DNA from: Anaspis maculata
Lineage: Eukaryota; Arthropoda; Insecta; Coleoptera; Scraptiidae
DNA length: 64,000 nt
Reading direction: 5' to 3'
NCBI GenBank assembly: GCA_949128115.1
Contig: OX421962.1
Span: forward strand, 8,092,262 to 8,156,261
Every line of letters starts with the position of its first letter. The stretch's first letter is position 1. The notes beneath the pieces were generated by a model. It was not told the DNA's origin, searched no databases, and saw nothing but the letters and a program-made list of their open reading frames with translations. Below, one piece after another: positions 31,185 through 44,200 of this stretch. A program made the translations under genes and the position numbers.

Positions 31185-33150
31185 TTTTCTTGATTACGGC
31201 GACGTTCAAATTGAAAAACTCCCGAAGATAAAGCGATGTGGCAGGTATTATAAACTTCTTTGCACGGTGGTTCGAGTGCTTCTGTTGACCACCGAAGGCG
31301 TAGCAGTGATATTTATCGGTCCCGGTCGGGATTACCACCTTTTGCGCATATAAAAAGCACTTTGCAAGTTTCCAAGCCGGCAGGATTTCAAGAACTGACG
31401 CACTTCTTGCGAATCGGTCTCTTGTTTGTGTTTGTTGTTGCGATTGGCCTGTGTGGCTCGAGATACGGCTGGTGCTTATGGTAATGTTGGCGATCGTTGA
31501 TTATCATAAACAGAATGATTGGGAATTTTATCAATCGACAGCAATTTCGGGTTTCTCCCGCGATACATAGTTTGATTTAAGATTGATTTACAAACTCTTA
31601 TCAAATTGGGAAGGCACATGATTATAAAAGGGCCAGATTGCCGGTTCATTTTTTCAATTTTTCTGGTGAACAAAGACCAGAAGACCTGCTGAAGGTGTCA
31701 TAGCACTCTTATTGAAGTGCAAACGTCGCTTCAAACGCAAAAGCTCAGCTGTGTTGTCGCAAGTCGCATTCGGCGAATCGGGCAGTAGTTTATAAATTCA
31801 CCATCAAGCGACGACTCGAGCGACGATCTACCATCCAGCCTCAATAAAACTTCGTATGTGCAGAGCTAGCGGCTTAGTTCTTGTATTGAAGCTCAAAATG
31901 TCGCCTCAACATGAAAGCTCATCGGTCATGATGTTGCTTTCGGTGAATGCCAATGGACACCAGTCACCAGCTCATAAATTCAAGCCTTGAAACTTCGTCC
32001 TTTACAAAGCTTCAAGCTTCAGCCTCATAAACCCGGCCTTTCGTAGCCTTTAGTCCTCAGTGGGTGACATTGCAATGACGCCAGTATCTACTTACATTCA
32101 AATTAAACGACACTTTGTTTTCTAATATTCCGCGATTGGTAAAAATAAAACACTTTGTAGATGAAATGTATTCCTGTATAGTTTTTTATAGCGAATACCA
32201 GTATACACTGGATTATACAGTGTGGTACACAGCTCTACTAGAACTATTGAATCATTTGCGGACAAAACAATCTGTTGTGGCACCAAATAAGGTATCTTGG
32301 TGGGTATCGAACGATGAAGAAAGGTTTTTCACAAGGGGGCTGGCTGATTGGGTTCAAGGCGAGGTTCAAGGTGAACCACTAACCACAAGTTCAATTATTG
32401 CTATAAGACTTCATGAGGGCAAATCGGCTCTAGAACTTTCACTATGAATTTCGGTCTAGTATACTCTATACACTGATAGAAAGGACCACCAGATTCCTCC
32501 GCTTGAAAAGTAGTCCCGAGCGTTACCCGCGAAATCTAAAATTCCAGTTAGAAAAAGGTGCTTATTCCCGCAAATCACAGCTAAGTGCTGTGGTAATTTA
32601 AAATGACACCAGTTTTATACCAATTCTAATCCAATTCTAATGAATGAGAAAATAATTTTTTTTAATGAAGCTGATTTTATTACACAACACTCACAACAGC
32701 CGAGCCGACTAAAAATAACAAACATCATAGCGAAATGGAGGTTAGAAATCGTACGTAAGTGTCAAACTTGCTGAATGTAATGCCATTGGCTTATTGGCGT
32801 AGGAATAATTTGCCCGGGTAAGACTACCAACCGAACAAAACTAATATTAGTTCCAAACGCGCCTATGTTGTTACAGTCTTTGGTGCTTTTGTTTGCTGTA
32901 GGTTACATCACTGAAATTCCGTTCTATCGGTGCACAGACTATAATAGAAGTCTCTAGGGAGCTTATAGCCTGCAGCTTGAATTTTATTTTCAGATTATTT
33001 CTTCCTTATGCCATCAAAAACGTTGTTGACAATAATATCCGAATCTAAAAATAAAATGGGAAAATTGACCATTCTTCAAATAAAAAAATACAAATCAAAG
33101 TTTAATAATTCTCACGCGCCACAAAAGCACCGTTTTTGTTGTCGATAATA
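31185..33150. other. Upstream flank of Kazal gene 2; no further gene recognised
   Basis: The first 200 bp upstream of the ATG should hold the promoter. A TTTATAAT-like block on the minus strand lies about 70 bp upstream of the ATG, but it is not decisive. At about 31730-32050 there are two diverged direct copies of a block with AAAGCTCA, a TTCGG.GAAT core and ATAAATTCA. The ORF at 32115-32447 (110 codons) matches no family I recognise. Confidence 0.4.
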
Positions 33151-33154
33151 GTAC

Positions 33155-33672
33155 TGTTACGTATTTCGCGTTTAGGTTCGTTTATAATTGAAATGATCGT
33201 TCCAAAACACACACTATTTATTACTGCGTACTACAATAAGTACACGCCAACAATCATTGACTGAGGAATATCGCTGGTACTACTTGCTTTCTATCCTATC
33301 GCTATCACTTCGCATTCAATACCACTCGTGGGCCGAGCCGCCGAGGATCGGTGCCTTATATAGCTCCGACTATCAATCTCGAATGTTCCATCGTCCTCCA
33401 GCAAATTCCACAGTGACCCGGCATACGGTTTCTAGGCAATTCCCGAACACCTTTCGCGTTCAATTCGCGTGTTCTGGAATGCCGGCACCTCCGCCAAATG
33501 GTCGGATGTGCCTTGCTCGGCCGTTGACATCGCCACGTGAATTTCATTGGCTGAGCCATCGCGTATATTCTGGAAATGTCCAGAGCTTCGCACTTGTACG
33601 TTGCGACCTGATGGGATTCGTCTAGAAAGATAAGGTGTTCTCCAGAATGCCGGGAATCGGCGCTCGTAACAG
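33155..33672 (+). mobile_element. Solo LTR, Gypsy-like, copy A
   Basis: The 518-bp unit begins TGTTACG and ends CGTAACA, the usual ends of an LTR, and is flanked by the 4-bp direct repeat GTAC (33151-33154 and 33673-33676). A promoter-like TTATATAG lies at about 33357. No primer-binding site or internal domain follows, so it is a solo LTR left by recombination. The second copy is at 61023-63019. Orientation is inferred from the TATA-like box. Confidence 0.85.
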
Positions 33673-33779
33673 TACATATTATTGTGACAGGGATGTTCCG
33701 TTTACGTGGGGTATTCATCTATTTGGGTGGTATAGAACAAAATGACTCTAGAACAGGTCTTCATTATAATCGCTCGAAG

Positions 33780-35950
33780 CTCAAGTGCATGGAAGTTGCC
33801 TACCGATCAGTTTTTAAGTTTCAAGTATACAAAATTCAAAAAATTATGCAGATTTGCGGGAAACCGTTTATTTAGTTTATAGCCCAGGCCCAGGCCCAAC
33901 ATTGAGCAAACCTTGAGGACTAATATACTTTTGAAAATTGGCGAAGGCGTTCTTTCTGACCTCCTCAAAAACATACTGAAAGTCCTACAAAATCCCATGT
34001 CCGCTTCATGGTTTTATGATGGTAAAAAGGCATAAGTTACATGACGCTCGAAAATATGGATTTCAGTATTCTCATCAAGATTCAGTGTATCTAGAAATTG
34101 CCGATAAAGGTCTCCTCGGTCGGCTTAAGGGGTTTCTGATGGGACTAAAAAAGTTGTTGACGGGAATCGGTTTCATTTTATTTTTCTCGTCAAGTAGAAA
34201 CTCTTCCAAAAAGAGAATGTACGGATATCGCTATCAAATTTTGAAAATTTCCAAAAAATTTGAAAATTTTTGATTTTGATTTTTGAAAATTCAAAAACCA
34301 GATAGCATCGACAATACATCTTTTCTCAAGAAAGTCGCATGCCAAATTTAAACTTTCTATTTTCAAAAAAAAGGTACCAAAAATGATTTCTCGTAGACAT
34401 GAAAAAGTGAACTAGGCGGCAACACATTTTCTGAGCAAAAATTTACTGTGACATCCAAATGTATACTTTGTACTGATTGATAAACCAAACTAATAAAATG
34501 TTACAAACTCCTATAACCATGCAAAAGAAGGTTGAGAAGAAGAAAAGCAATCTATTTAAAAAAAAAGTGAACTAGTAGAAATCATTTTTGGTGCCTTTTT
34601 TTCAAATAAAATGTTCAAATTTGGCATACGACTTTCTTGAGGAAAGATGCATTGTCGATGCTATCTGGTTTTTTGAATTTTCCAAAATCAAAATGAAGAA
34701 TTTTCAAAGTTTTTTTTGGAAATTTTTAAAATTTGATAGCAGTGCCGGTACATTTTCTTTTTGGAAGAGTTTCTACTTGACGAAAAAAATAAAATGAAAC
34801 CGATTCCCGTCAACAACGTCTTTACTCGCATCAGAAACCCCTCAAATTGTGGAAATAGTACTTTCAGACAGTGGATCAATCAATTTCAAGTTCCAAGAAA
34901 TCCTACAATGATATTTTGACCGAGATTTTAAGTGCAGGAAAAACATAAGTGAAATTAAATAATTGGACAATACTTATCCATGTTTTTTGCATTAGAGCTT
35001 CAATATAGGTGCGAACTGTTTTCACTGGTCTCCTTAGTTAGGTGACCATCATACTGGAAGTCTCAAGAAATTCTACCACAGCTTATGGTATTTTCACCGC
35101 AAGAACGACATATGACTCGATATATTTGACCATAATCATATCCATAATGGATATATTAGCCCAGGCATTATATCTGAAGTGACTAAAACCTTGAAAACGA
35201 TAATGTACTCGAGTCTGAGAATTGATGGAAGCCTAAACCAATGTCTGCTGCATGGTTTTTTCCGGCGACAAAAGGACATAAGTGACATGGTGTTCGAAAG
35301 TATTTATTGTAGTGTATCCAAGCTTCATTCCAGCTAAATATTGTAGATGTAGGTCTCTTCAGTCGATTCAACATTATACTAGAAGCCTCCTAAAGATTTC
35401 ACACTGCTTCATGGTGTTTTAGCCACAATCATGAGGATGGTATCCGACATTTTGGGAACATCGAATCAATATGAATGTTCAGTTTTTGATACAATTGAAA
35501 AGTGATGGTAACATTAAAAACGGTCTTCTTGGTGTCATAATATCAATAATAGAGATAGTGGACGTCCTGAGAAATCTCGAAACAGCTTCATAGTGTATTA
35601 TTGTCACCAAGAACGGAACAACGAACAAGTGACATGAAGGTGGATTTTTTTCGAATAAACGTTCATTCAAGCTTTCAAATAAGTGAAAATGGTTAGAGCC
35701 AGAAGTTCTAGGTATCGTAATTTTTTTTTAAGAAAAATTCTGTCAACACTTCATGGTTTTTTTGCAGCAAGTAGAACACAAGTACCTGAAGTCGCAAGTC
35801 GCTATAACTCTTACTTATTTGATCAAATTGAACAATTTTGCAACATTGCTGAAACTTTTTGGTCAAAATTTTGATGTTCAGGTACAGTTGTTCTATAATT
35901 TATTGGCATGGCTAAAATTATCAAATCGGCGATGTCTGCTACTGTCTTAG
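33780..35950 (+). repeat. Strongly diverged tandem repeat, about 180-bp units
   Basis: Recurring blocks are CTTCATGGT(G)TTTT, ACATAAGTGACATGA, CGAAAATAT, TCTTCGGTCG-like and a CCTCAAGAAAT-like end, at intervals of about 170-190 bp. The array is interrupted by the foldback at 34128-34842. Similar degenerate blocks recur at 36770-36830, 38790-39100 and 39450-39680, so the same old satellite may have covered the whole interval. Confidence 0.5.
34128..34842. mobile_element. Foldback element, about 715 bp
   Basis: AGGGGTTTCTGATG at the left is mirrored by GCATCAGAAACCCCT at the right. Arms of about 290 bp (34128-34415 and 34555-34842) are close inverse complements, with shared GTTGACGGGAATCGGTTTCA, CAAGTAGAAACTCTTCC, CCAGATAGCATCGACAAT and CCAAAAATGATTTCT. 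A shorter relative with the same end sequence lies at 39675-39945. Confidence 0.85.
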
Positions 35951-36603
35951 ATTCCATGATAGATTTCTCCCTTCATTCCATCTTTGCTTGATTCCATCGT
36001 TGCTTGGCTTGGCAGTGTTCATCATATTTCTTCGAAGCGCGCTTTCTCCGCAGGGAACTTTGAACTTTTCGTAAAATTTTTCCTTTGAACTTCTCAAGAA
36101 TTTACTTTTTATAAAGCCTCTGCGATCTTTGCTTCGATCATATTTATAACAGTAATCAATCACTGAAAATCAATCGAAAAAAATCGAAATAAAAAAAAAG
36201 AACAACCTCGTTTTCAAATTTCAAGAAAGTAAAGTGCATAATCAACACTGAGGTTATTTCACTTTTCGATCTATAACATGGTTTTTCATTAGTATGAACT
36301 GTTTGACAAAATCAAGAAATAAACAACTTGTCAACACAAACCTGAAAGCAACGCTAAAAGCGTTGAATGCTGAAAGTCAAACTTCAAGGCCGTCAACTCA
36401 ACAAAAACACAACCGGCGAAGAAATATAGGTATTTGGTAGCGCCATCCATTGGCCATAAAAAAAACTAACTACATCGAGCAAAGATCCTGCCATTGGATC
36501 GGCCATTCTGATAATTAGACATTCAACGATGTTACACTCCACTGAAGTTCGCATTCAGCCTTTCCCACCTGCATTGAGCTGTTACACAAACGAAAATAAG
36601 TAT
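35951..36603. other. No gene recognised
   Basis: Unique-looking AT-rich sequence with imperfect CTTCATTCCATC/TTGATTCCATCGTTGCTTGG repeats near 35970-36010. No coding exon can be supported. Confidence 0.4.
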
Positions 36604-36722
36604 CGTATGATCAATAACTTTCTTACTCAAAGGAGGCTGTGGTCCTGGTCACTGGCAGGCAAACGAGGCTGATTTTGGTCAGGCCACAGCCTCTCTTGAG
36701 CAAGAAAGTTTTTGATCATACG
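36604..36722. mobile_element. Hairpin MITE, copy 2 (119 bp)
   Basis: CGTATGATCAATAACTTTCT is mirrored by AGAAAGTTTTTGATCATACG. The arms continue with GAGGCTGTGG and its complement. The loop has GGCAGGCAAACGAGGCTGAT, as in the copy at 29247-29358. Confidence 0.85.
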
Positions 36723-37984
36723 AAATCTATTGTTCAATATTTTGATGTCACTTACTTATTCTTTTTGAGGCCAAAATCCTATACAGAAGTTGTAGTATTT
36801 CTTGATGCTTTCGATATGTTACTCCACTATCTGTAGCGAAACTCAAACACGTGTATTGGTAAATATTTATGATCTAATAACAGCAAGTCATTAAAAAGGA
36901 ATCAAGCACGAGTTAGTCTAATGAGAACAAATAATAACGATAGTCCAGCTGAAGCTCCCAAAATGATGCACCAGAACAGTACTCCGGAACTACGGTACAA
37001 GCTCACAAAAACTCTTTGACTTTTACTTTTGAAGTTATGATATGAAAAGTCAAAGTTGGGTCCTTCGAGCCCTCCTAGTTTTGTTATTTCAGAAAGTTTA
37101 GTGAACTGTTGATGGCAGAATTGTGAGGAAGAATTATTACTAATCATTGGAGATACATCAAATTTCCATTCACCATGGGTGCAAGTGAGTCAGAAACTTC
37201 ACAAAAGAGTCACAAAAACTTCAAAAATTATTTTTCTCCAAAAATGCTTTCAAACCATTCCATTGGTCCCCAACCAAGTCTGCCTGCCGAGCAGATGGTG
37301 AGACGGTTTTCCATGTTTTTTTTTAATGCAATTTTTAGAGAAATCAGATTTTTATATCGTGACTCATCCTACATAGTGAATGAAAATCAAGGCCGAGGGA
37401 TTTTCGCCAATCACGACTATATTCTAACATCACTAATTGTCAAAATGTCAAGTTCCATCTTTCCATCTTCAAAATTCTTCGAATTTTTTAACAATAAATG
37501 TTCACAAAAAAAATATATTTTTGACAATATCTCTGGAAATGATTGATATTTCTGAAATCGGTTTGCTAAACCATCATTGGCATAAAATGGCAAATACGTA
37601 TGGTAACTTTCATAACTTATAACTGTACCTCTTTCTGTTCATGATTGAACATTTTTCATGTCTTCATCACATTTTACTCCCCTTCCCGCTGCCCAGTCGC
37701 GGGTCTCAGATGTTCGCCATCGCGATCCTAGTTTAACATAATCTAAGGAACAATTTGGCACCAACCACTATACTCTAGTCTGAACTTGCACACGGGCCTT
37801 AAAAAATGAACACAGGAAGACCCACTATCAGCCACCAATACAGTTCACTAATTTCTTTTGAAATAACGGAACTAGAAGAGTTCGAAAGAGTAAACTTTGA
37901 CCCCTCATTACTTCACTAATGTAAAATCAAAGAATTATTTTATGAATTTTTGTGAGCTTTATAAATGTTCCATATACCGAGTAG
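36723..37984. other. No gene recognised
   Basis: The longest ORF (37175-37546) contains no motif I recognise and no splice context that would join it to neighbours. Confidence 0.4.
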
Positions 37985-38748
37985 GTACAGGGTGATCACG
38001 CGAGATGGGACCCCCTCAACTGAACGCTTCCCCTTTGAGATAATTTTCAAAATGAAAAACTAATCCTTCATAATTTTTCCTGTAGTTTTCGAATATATCT
38101 ATCATAATTTTCTATATCTCATGATATACAGAGTGTTGAAAAAAAAGTTAAACTTTTGCGACACCCTGTATTCACTTATTATATTCTAGACAGTTTGCTT
38201 TGCTGATTACAAAAATGTATGATACTTGTGGATTTTTTTTCGAATAACTTATCAAAAAAATTATTAATATCTCAGTTTCGTGGATATTATTCTAATAAGA
38301 TGGCTGTGATTACAGCACTAAATTTTAGAAGTGAGGCTTGTTCCCATTCAAATCCAATGTTTCGTAATCTGTAGCCTAAAAATTGATTTTAATGTTTTTT
38401 GGGTATTTAGTGCTGTAAACACAGCCATCTTATTAGAATAATATCCATGAAATTCAGATTTTATTAATTTTTTTGACAAATTATTCGAGAAAAAATCGAG
38501 AAGTGCCATACAATTTTGTAATCAGCAAAGCAAACTGTCTGGATTACAATAGTTAAATACAGGGTGTCGCAAAAATTTAATTTTTTTTTCAACACCCTGT
38601 ATATTATGATATATGGAAAATTATGGTGAATATATTCGAAAAGTACTGAGAAAATTATGAAGGATCAGTTTTTTATTTTAAAAAATATCTCAAAAAGGAA
38701 GTCCCAGTCCCAGTTGGGGGAGTCCCATCTCGCGTGATCACCCTGTAC
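37985..38748. mobile_element. Foldback element with TACAGGGTGATCACGCGAGA ends
   Basis: TACAGGGTGATCACGCGAGA and TGGGA at the left are mirrored by TCCCA and TCTCGCGTGATCACCCTGTA at the right. The arms of about 350 bp are close inverse complements. Each arm also contains an internal pair of GACACCCTGTAT/ATACAGAGTG blocks facing each other near 38130-38165 and 38555-38600, which suggests nesting of one TACAGGGTG element in another. Confidence 0.85.
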
Positions 38749-39149
38749 ACATACACATTTATATTGTCAAGATGCCGATTAAATAATATAATTATGATTA
38801 CTGTTCCGGTGCGCCATTTTGTTAAAATCTCTCAGGTGTGGCCTTCTTTAGGCAAAAATATCATTGGCTATGGTATAGAACTTCTTAGGGCTTTCGATAT
38901 GTTATTGATGTTTGCCCAACTAAGATGACCGTTTTAAATAATTCTTGTCCACATAAGCTTTAATCTAAATGTAATTAAGTATTGACCAAATACTCTATGA
39001 CACTTTTATGATTTTCTTGCAGCTGAACGCCACGAAAAAGTCAAAAGATTCCTTAGAATTTTCAGTATGTTACTTTACTCTGTCTGAAGGAGCTACGTCC
39101 AGCAATTTTCATCTCTATTCAAGCTCAAACGTGTACATAAATGTATATT
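38749..39149. repeat. Degenerate copies of the 180-bp repeat
   Basis: Blocks such as CTTTCGATATGTTA and CATAAGCTTTAATCTAAATG echo the array at 33.8-36.0 kb. They are too diverged for unit boundaries. Confidence 0.35.
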
Positions 39150-39400
39150 GAGAACAAACACGCAGCTAATTTCACCTCTTAGAGGGATTAGATGGCGCCT
39201 CTTGAAACACTCACATATTAGGAGGTCCCCATATTATGTGTACATTACAAGGATGTCTCTAGCTGCTACAGCACCGGATGGTCGGGTCGGACTTGCATGC
39301 TTATGCACTGGTGAGCCTCCAACAGGGGCGAAACGCATATCTGTGTAGTTCTGGTCCGAAGTCTGATGGTTCGGTGTTGTGGTAGTCGGAAAATTTGTTC
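39150..39400. mobile_element. MITE with TIR related to CTCTCCGACTA, copy 2
   Basis: It aligns collinearly with the inverse complement of 14627-14865 over GATGGCGCC, CACATATTAGGAG, GTGTACATTA, GCACCGGATGGTCGG, GAGCCTCCAACAGGGGCGAAA and GTCTGATG..TAGTCGG. One terminal repeat has decayed. Confidence 0.75.
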
Positions 39401-39674
39401 TGATTACTTAATTAAAATTGTTCAACATTATGTCACTTGTACTTGTGCCCATTTGCCGCCGAAGCAATTAAAGCAATCCTTGAAGTGTTTTGAATCTTTC
39501 TTGGGGCTTTTGGTATTTGGTATGATGTTTAACTGAACTGGGGGACCCGCACCAATAATTTTTAGCAGCAGCAGTGAAGCTTGGACACACAATAAATATT
39601 TTTTAGCGACATGTCACTTATGCCCTTTTGCCGACAAAATAAAATGAAGCTGACATATAGGATTTTTTAGGACT

Positions 39675-39945
39675 TGAGGGTATTCTCATGTGACTAAAAA
39701 AGTTGTTGACGGCAATCGGTTTTTGTTCATTTTTTCTACAAGTAGAAATTCCTTCGAAGGAAAATGTTCGGGCAATGCTATGAAATTCTCGAAATTTTTA
39801 AAAAATTTCGAATTTTTTTTTGGAAATTTCGAAAATTTAATAGCATTTCTTGTACGTTTCCATTTGAATGAGTTTCTACTTGAAGAAAAAATTAACAAAA
39901 ACCGATTCAACAAGTTTTCTAGTCACATCAGAAACCCTTCGCAAC
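39675..39945. mobile_element. Short foldback related to 34128-34842
   Basis: Arms carry GTGACTAAAAAAGTTGTTGA plus CGG.AATCGGTTTTTGTT and CAAGTAGAAA, and their complements TTTCTACTTG and AACCGATTCAACAAGTTTTC. The outer right end ATCAGAAACCCTTCG matches the end of the larger foldback. It is about 270 bp long. Confidence 0.75.
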
Positions 39946-41246
39946 TAACCAACTTTAAATAAAACCCCTCCATCAATTTCCAGGCTTCCATTATTTTTTA
40001 CAAGGTCAAAGGTTGAAATGCTATTACGTGGCTACACATAGCATCATTTGAAACAATAAAAAAAATCGTGCAAGGACTCTAATCGATATCTCTAAAGTGG
40101 CATTGGTATAATGTTCAAATAATTATCATTTGAGGGACAATTCGTAGCGCAAGCGAATCAGTAAATTATTGCAACCCAGGCTTGAGGAATCAAGGGGTCA
40201 ATATGAAGATCATTTTTTGGGGGACAGTTATGAGCCACGATCATGGAATGCATTGCGGTTGAAGATGAATATAACAAAAACTAGGAAGTCTGCAGGATGA
40301 GCAGCGAATAGTTTGAGGGATCATTGAACCTGTGGGAAATTATTTCAGCGACAAGTTTTGGGGTGGAAAGGTGAATGATTTGAAGTCGCGTTTGAGGGAT
40401 CAAAGAAACTATGGTAAGATCATCGAAGGATATATCACTTGATGAGATAAGCGAATGATACGACCCTAGATTTGAACCGAGGACTTATTACAAGGATTCT
40501 CTAAAAAACAATGATTGGAGTATTGATTGATGATTCAAGGGCAATATAATGGGATGGGCACAAACATGAAATCAAGCCCAGCCTCTATGTTAAAGAAGAG
40601 TCTCCAGGACGAACATAAATTGGTGTGAGCGATCAAAGGATCTGCAGAAAAATCATTTGAGGGACAAATTATGAACTGAAAGGATAAATGAATGCTTCGA
40701 GCTTGAAAATTGATGAGTCAATGAATTTATAAAATAGATGGATCACTTTTAAAGGAAGGCGAATTTGAACCCGAACTTGCAGGATCAAAGACCTATTATA
40801 AAGATTTTCAGAGAAACAACGATTGATTCTCAAAAGGATATTCTTTTATCTATTTCGGAATTATGAGACCCTTGCCATTTGCTTTACTCCACCTAATTTA
40901 TTCAACAAGTATTTCTTTAAGCCTGGGGAAGGTTCGCTTTACCACCAAAACGTTGCCACAAATTTACGTTTCATGTTCTTACGGTCGTCCAGCTTGTCTT
41001 TCGAAACAAAAAATCATAATCAAGTCACAAATTTGGATTAAAAAGTCTTATCCGTATCCTTTCTCAAAGTCAAAGTTCATCTGCTCAAAAAAAAACACGT
41101 GAGCCAAGACACGGTGACAGAGATAGCGAGATAAGAAATGAGGCAACCACAAAAATGATGGGGTAAATGTTTACTTAAAACGTTATTCTTTTTTAAATAA
41201 AATACTACTAAGTCATCTAAATAGTAGCTACTACAGGTAATACATA
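39946..41246. repeat. Diverged tandem repeat (about 40040-40850), then no gene
   Basis: The blocks TTTGAGGGA(T/C)CAA, AAGATCAT and GAATGATTCGA-like recur at intervals of about 90-100 bp between 40040 and 40850. The rest up to the mariner element is unrecognised. Confidence 0.45.
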
Positions 41247-44200
41247 CCGAGTGGGCCAAAAAAAACCGCACAAAAGTTTTTTCCTTTTAAAATTTTTAAT
41301 GGTGGGCCGATTTCGATGAAAGTGGTATCAGTGAAAAGCCAATTCAATAAGACGTCCAACTGACAAGTCAAATTGATCAAAACGTCAAAATCAAAGATGG
41401 CGGACGTAGCCGAAAATACCCCTACTTTGGTTACCGTTCTTTTTTAACAAAAGTTGTGAAAAATTAACAAATAAAATCATGATTGGTAAGAATGGACCTT
41501 TTGCTACAATTCAAGACCACAACGAGCATAATCGGTTTGTTTTTCGCAAAGTTACACTTATTTGAAAATATGTCTGCTTAGCATGCTTCGATCAGGGAAG
41601 AAAAATTAAAAAAAAGGTTTTCTTTTCTAAAATCAATAATTTCTGACGGATTTTGATAAAAATGGTACCGATAGAAAGCCAACTGAATAAAACGTCCACC
41701 TGACAAGTCAAAATTAACAAAACGTCAAAATCAAAGATGGCGGACGTAATCGAAAATACCCCTACTTTGGTTACCGTTCTTTTTTAACAAAAGTTGTGAA
41801 AAATTAACAAATAAAATCATGATTGGTAAGAATGGACGTTTTGCTACAATCCAAGACCGCAACGAGCACAATCGGTTCATTTTTCGCAAAGTTACAGTTA
41901 TTTGAAAATATGTCTGCTTGGCATGCTTCGATCAGGGAAGAAAAATTAAAAAAAAGGTTTTCTTCTTTAAAATCTTATCTGCATAAACTTGCCTCCGTCT
42001 TTTTTGACCAGGTCGTAAATCGTTTTTATCCGGAAGCCTATTTTCGGAAAATTTGCAACGATTTGTCTTAAGGTCGTAGACCAGCACTCTATTGTTGGAC
42101 TTCGTCTTCTCCAGATAAGTTTTTTACAATTAAATAGGGAATATCACAGTGGCTGAGACAAAACAAAACGCTGGTTACCATGGAAATGCTGCAAATAATA
42201 ATCAGTGTGAAAAATCTGGAAGTGATTCTTTATTTCACAGTGAAAATGTTGTCTGAAGAAGACAAAGTCCTTATAAAAGCACTGTTAAATGCTGGTCAAA
42301 CCGTAGCACAAATCGTTGCAAATTTCCCTGAAAGAGGCTTTCGGATAAGAACGATTTACGATCTGGCCAAAAAAATCAGGGAGACGGGTTCAGCTGATCG
42401 GAAGCGTGGTAGTGGCAGACCACAAACCATCAATACTGAAGTAAGTGAATACAGTCCTGAATAAAACCATTATTAAATTACATTTTTGATGAAATAGGAG
42501 AACGCTAACCACATAAGCGACCTGATATGTAGTCCGGAAAATAGACCGGGCACAAGCAAAACTGTAAGGCAGGTATCGACTGTGACAGGTAACTACATTT
42601 ACATTTTTAGAAATGCTTTTATTTACTAATACCTAGAATTCAAAACTGCCTGTTTCAATACTTCTTGGGGTATTCTCTGTAAAGATCAAAGTTCTTGTGG
42701 GTATATTGACTTTGTGTCTTGACATTTATTTCAGGAATCTCTCGAACTTCAGTTAGAAGGATAGTAAAAGGCAGGCTTAATTTAAAAGTCATTAAGCGTG
42801 GCTATGTACAAAAACTTAATGATCTGGTGAAGGCAAGAAGATTTTCTCGCTGTAGGCATCTTTTGCGGAGATTCCAGACACGGAATGCCATCAACTATAT
42901 TTGGTTTTCCGATGAGAAAAATTTTAACATCAATCCCCCGAAACACCCGCAAAATGATCGCCTGCACATCCCGACTGAAGTTAGAAAGAGCGATGTCCCA
43001 CTGGACCGATTAAATCGGGAACTTCAGCACTATGCTCCCTCTTTGATGGTTTGGGCAGGAGTAAGTGCCAATCACAAACTTCCCCTTATATTTTTGGAGC
43101 AGGGTATGCGGCTAACTGCGCATGATTATCAGAATGAAATTCTCCAGGTCGTTTTACCACAAATCAGAGCCATCACTCCAAATTTTACATTTATGCAGGT
43201 AAGGTGCTAAAATTTTCGACTAAAATAAAGACGGTACTAGTGGTAAGTAATATGTGTGCTGCGCCAGAAAATGCTGTTTTTTTTTTCTAAGGATGGTGCG
43301 CCTGCCCACACGGCAGCCACGACGGTAGCGCATTTGACTGCCGAAAATGTTGATTTCATAGAGCCAAGGCAGTGGCCACCTTGCAGCCCAGACCTTAATC
43401 CACTTGATTATTTCGTTTGGCCCTACTTTTTACAAAGGCTCCACGACAATGGGCGAAACACTTTTAATGATATCGATGAACTAAGGGAGGCTTTGATCCG
43501 ATACTGGGAAGAGCTTCCCCAAGATTCAATCAGAGCCGCAATCAACATCTGGAGGAGGAGGGTATTGACAGTTGCAACTGCACAAGGGGGGCACATTCAA
43601 GGAGTAAGTGGTGATGTGCTCTGGTGCAGTAGTGCACAAATCAGATGTCATGTTTTAACAATTTATTTATTTTTTCGCAGGGCCAGTTTCATTAGTTTTA
43701 GTAGTTCTAGCGTTTTTGTTGTGAAATTTTAAGGAATTTAAATAAATGAATTATTTTTGTATTGTTGTAGTTGATGATGTTATTCAGTCATTCACGAATT
43801 CACTCACTCAGTCACGTACTCACTCACTAACGAAAAAATCAAAAAGAACGGTTACCAAAGTAGGTTCGGCCACGTCCGCCATCTTTGATTTTGCGTTTCG
43901 GTTATTTTGTCTTTTGACATGGACTTCTTATTTATTGGACTTTTTATCGGTACCCTTTTTTTAAAATCCGGCAGATTGAAGATTTTAGAGAACCTTTCTT
44001 TTTAATTTTTCTTCCCTGATCGAAGCATGCCAAGCAGACATATTTTCAAATAACTGTAACTTTGCGAAAAATGAACCGATTATGCTCGTTACGGTCTTGG
44101 ATTGTAGCAAAACGTCCATTCTTACCAATCATGATTTTATTTGTTAATTTTTCACAACTTTTGTTAAAAAAGAACGGTAACCAAAGTAGGGGTATTTTCG

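Noticed and set aside
33257..33718. ORFs of 120-122 codons on both strands
   Set aside because: They lie inside the solo LTR, which is non-coding, and are not preserved in the second copy.
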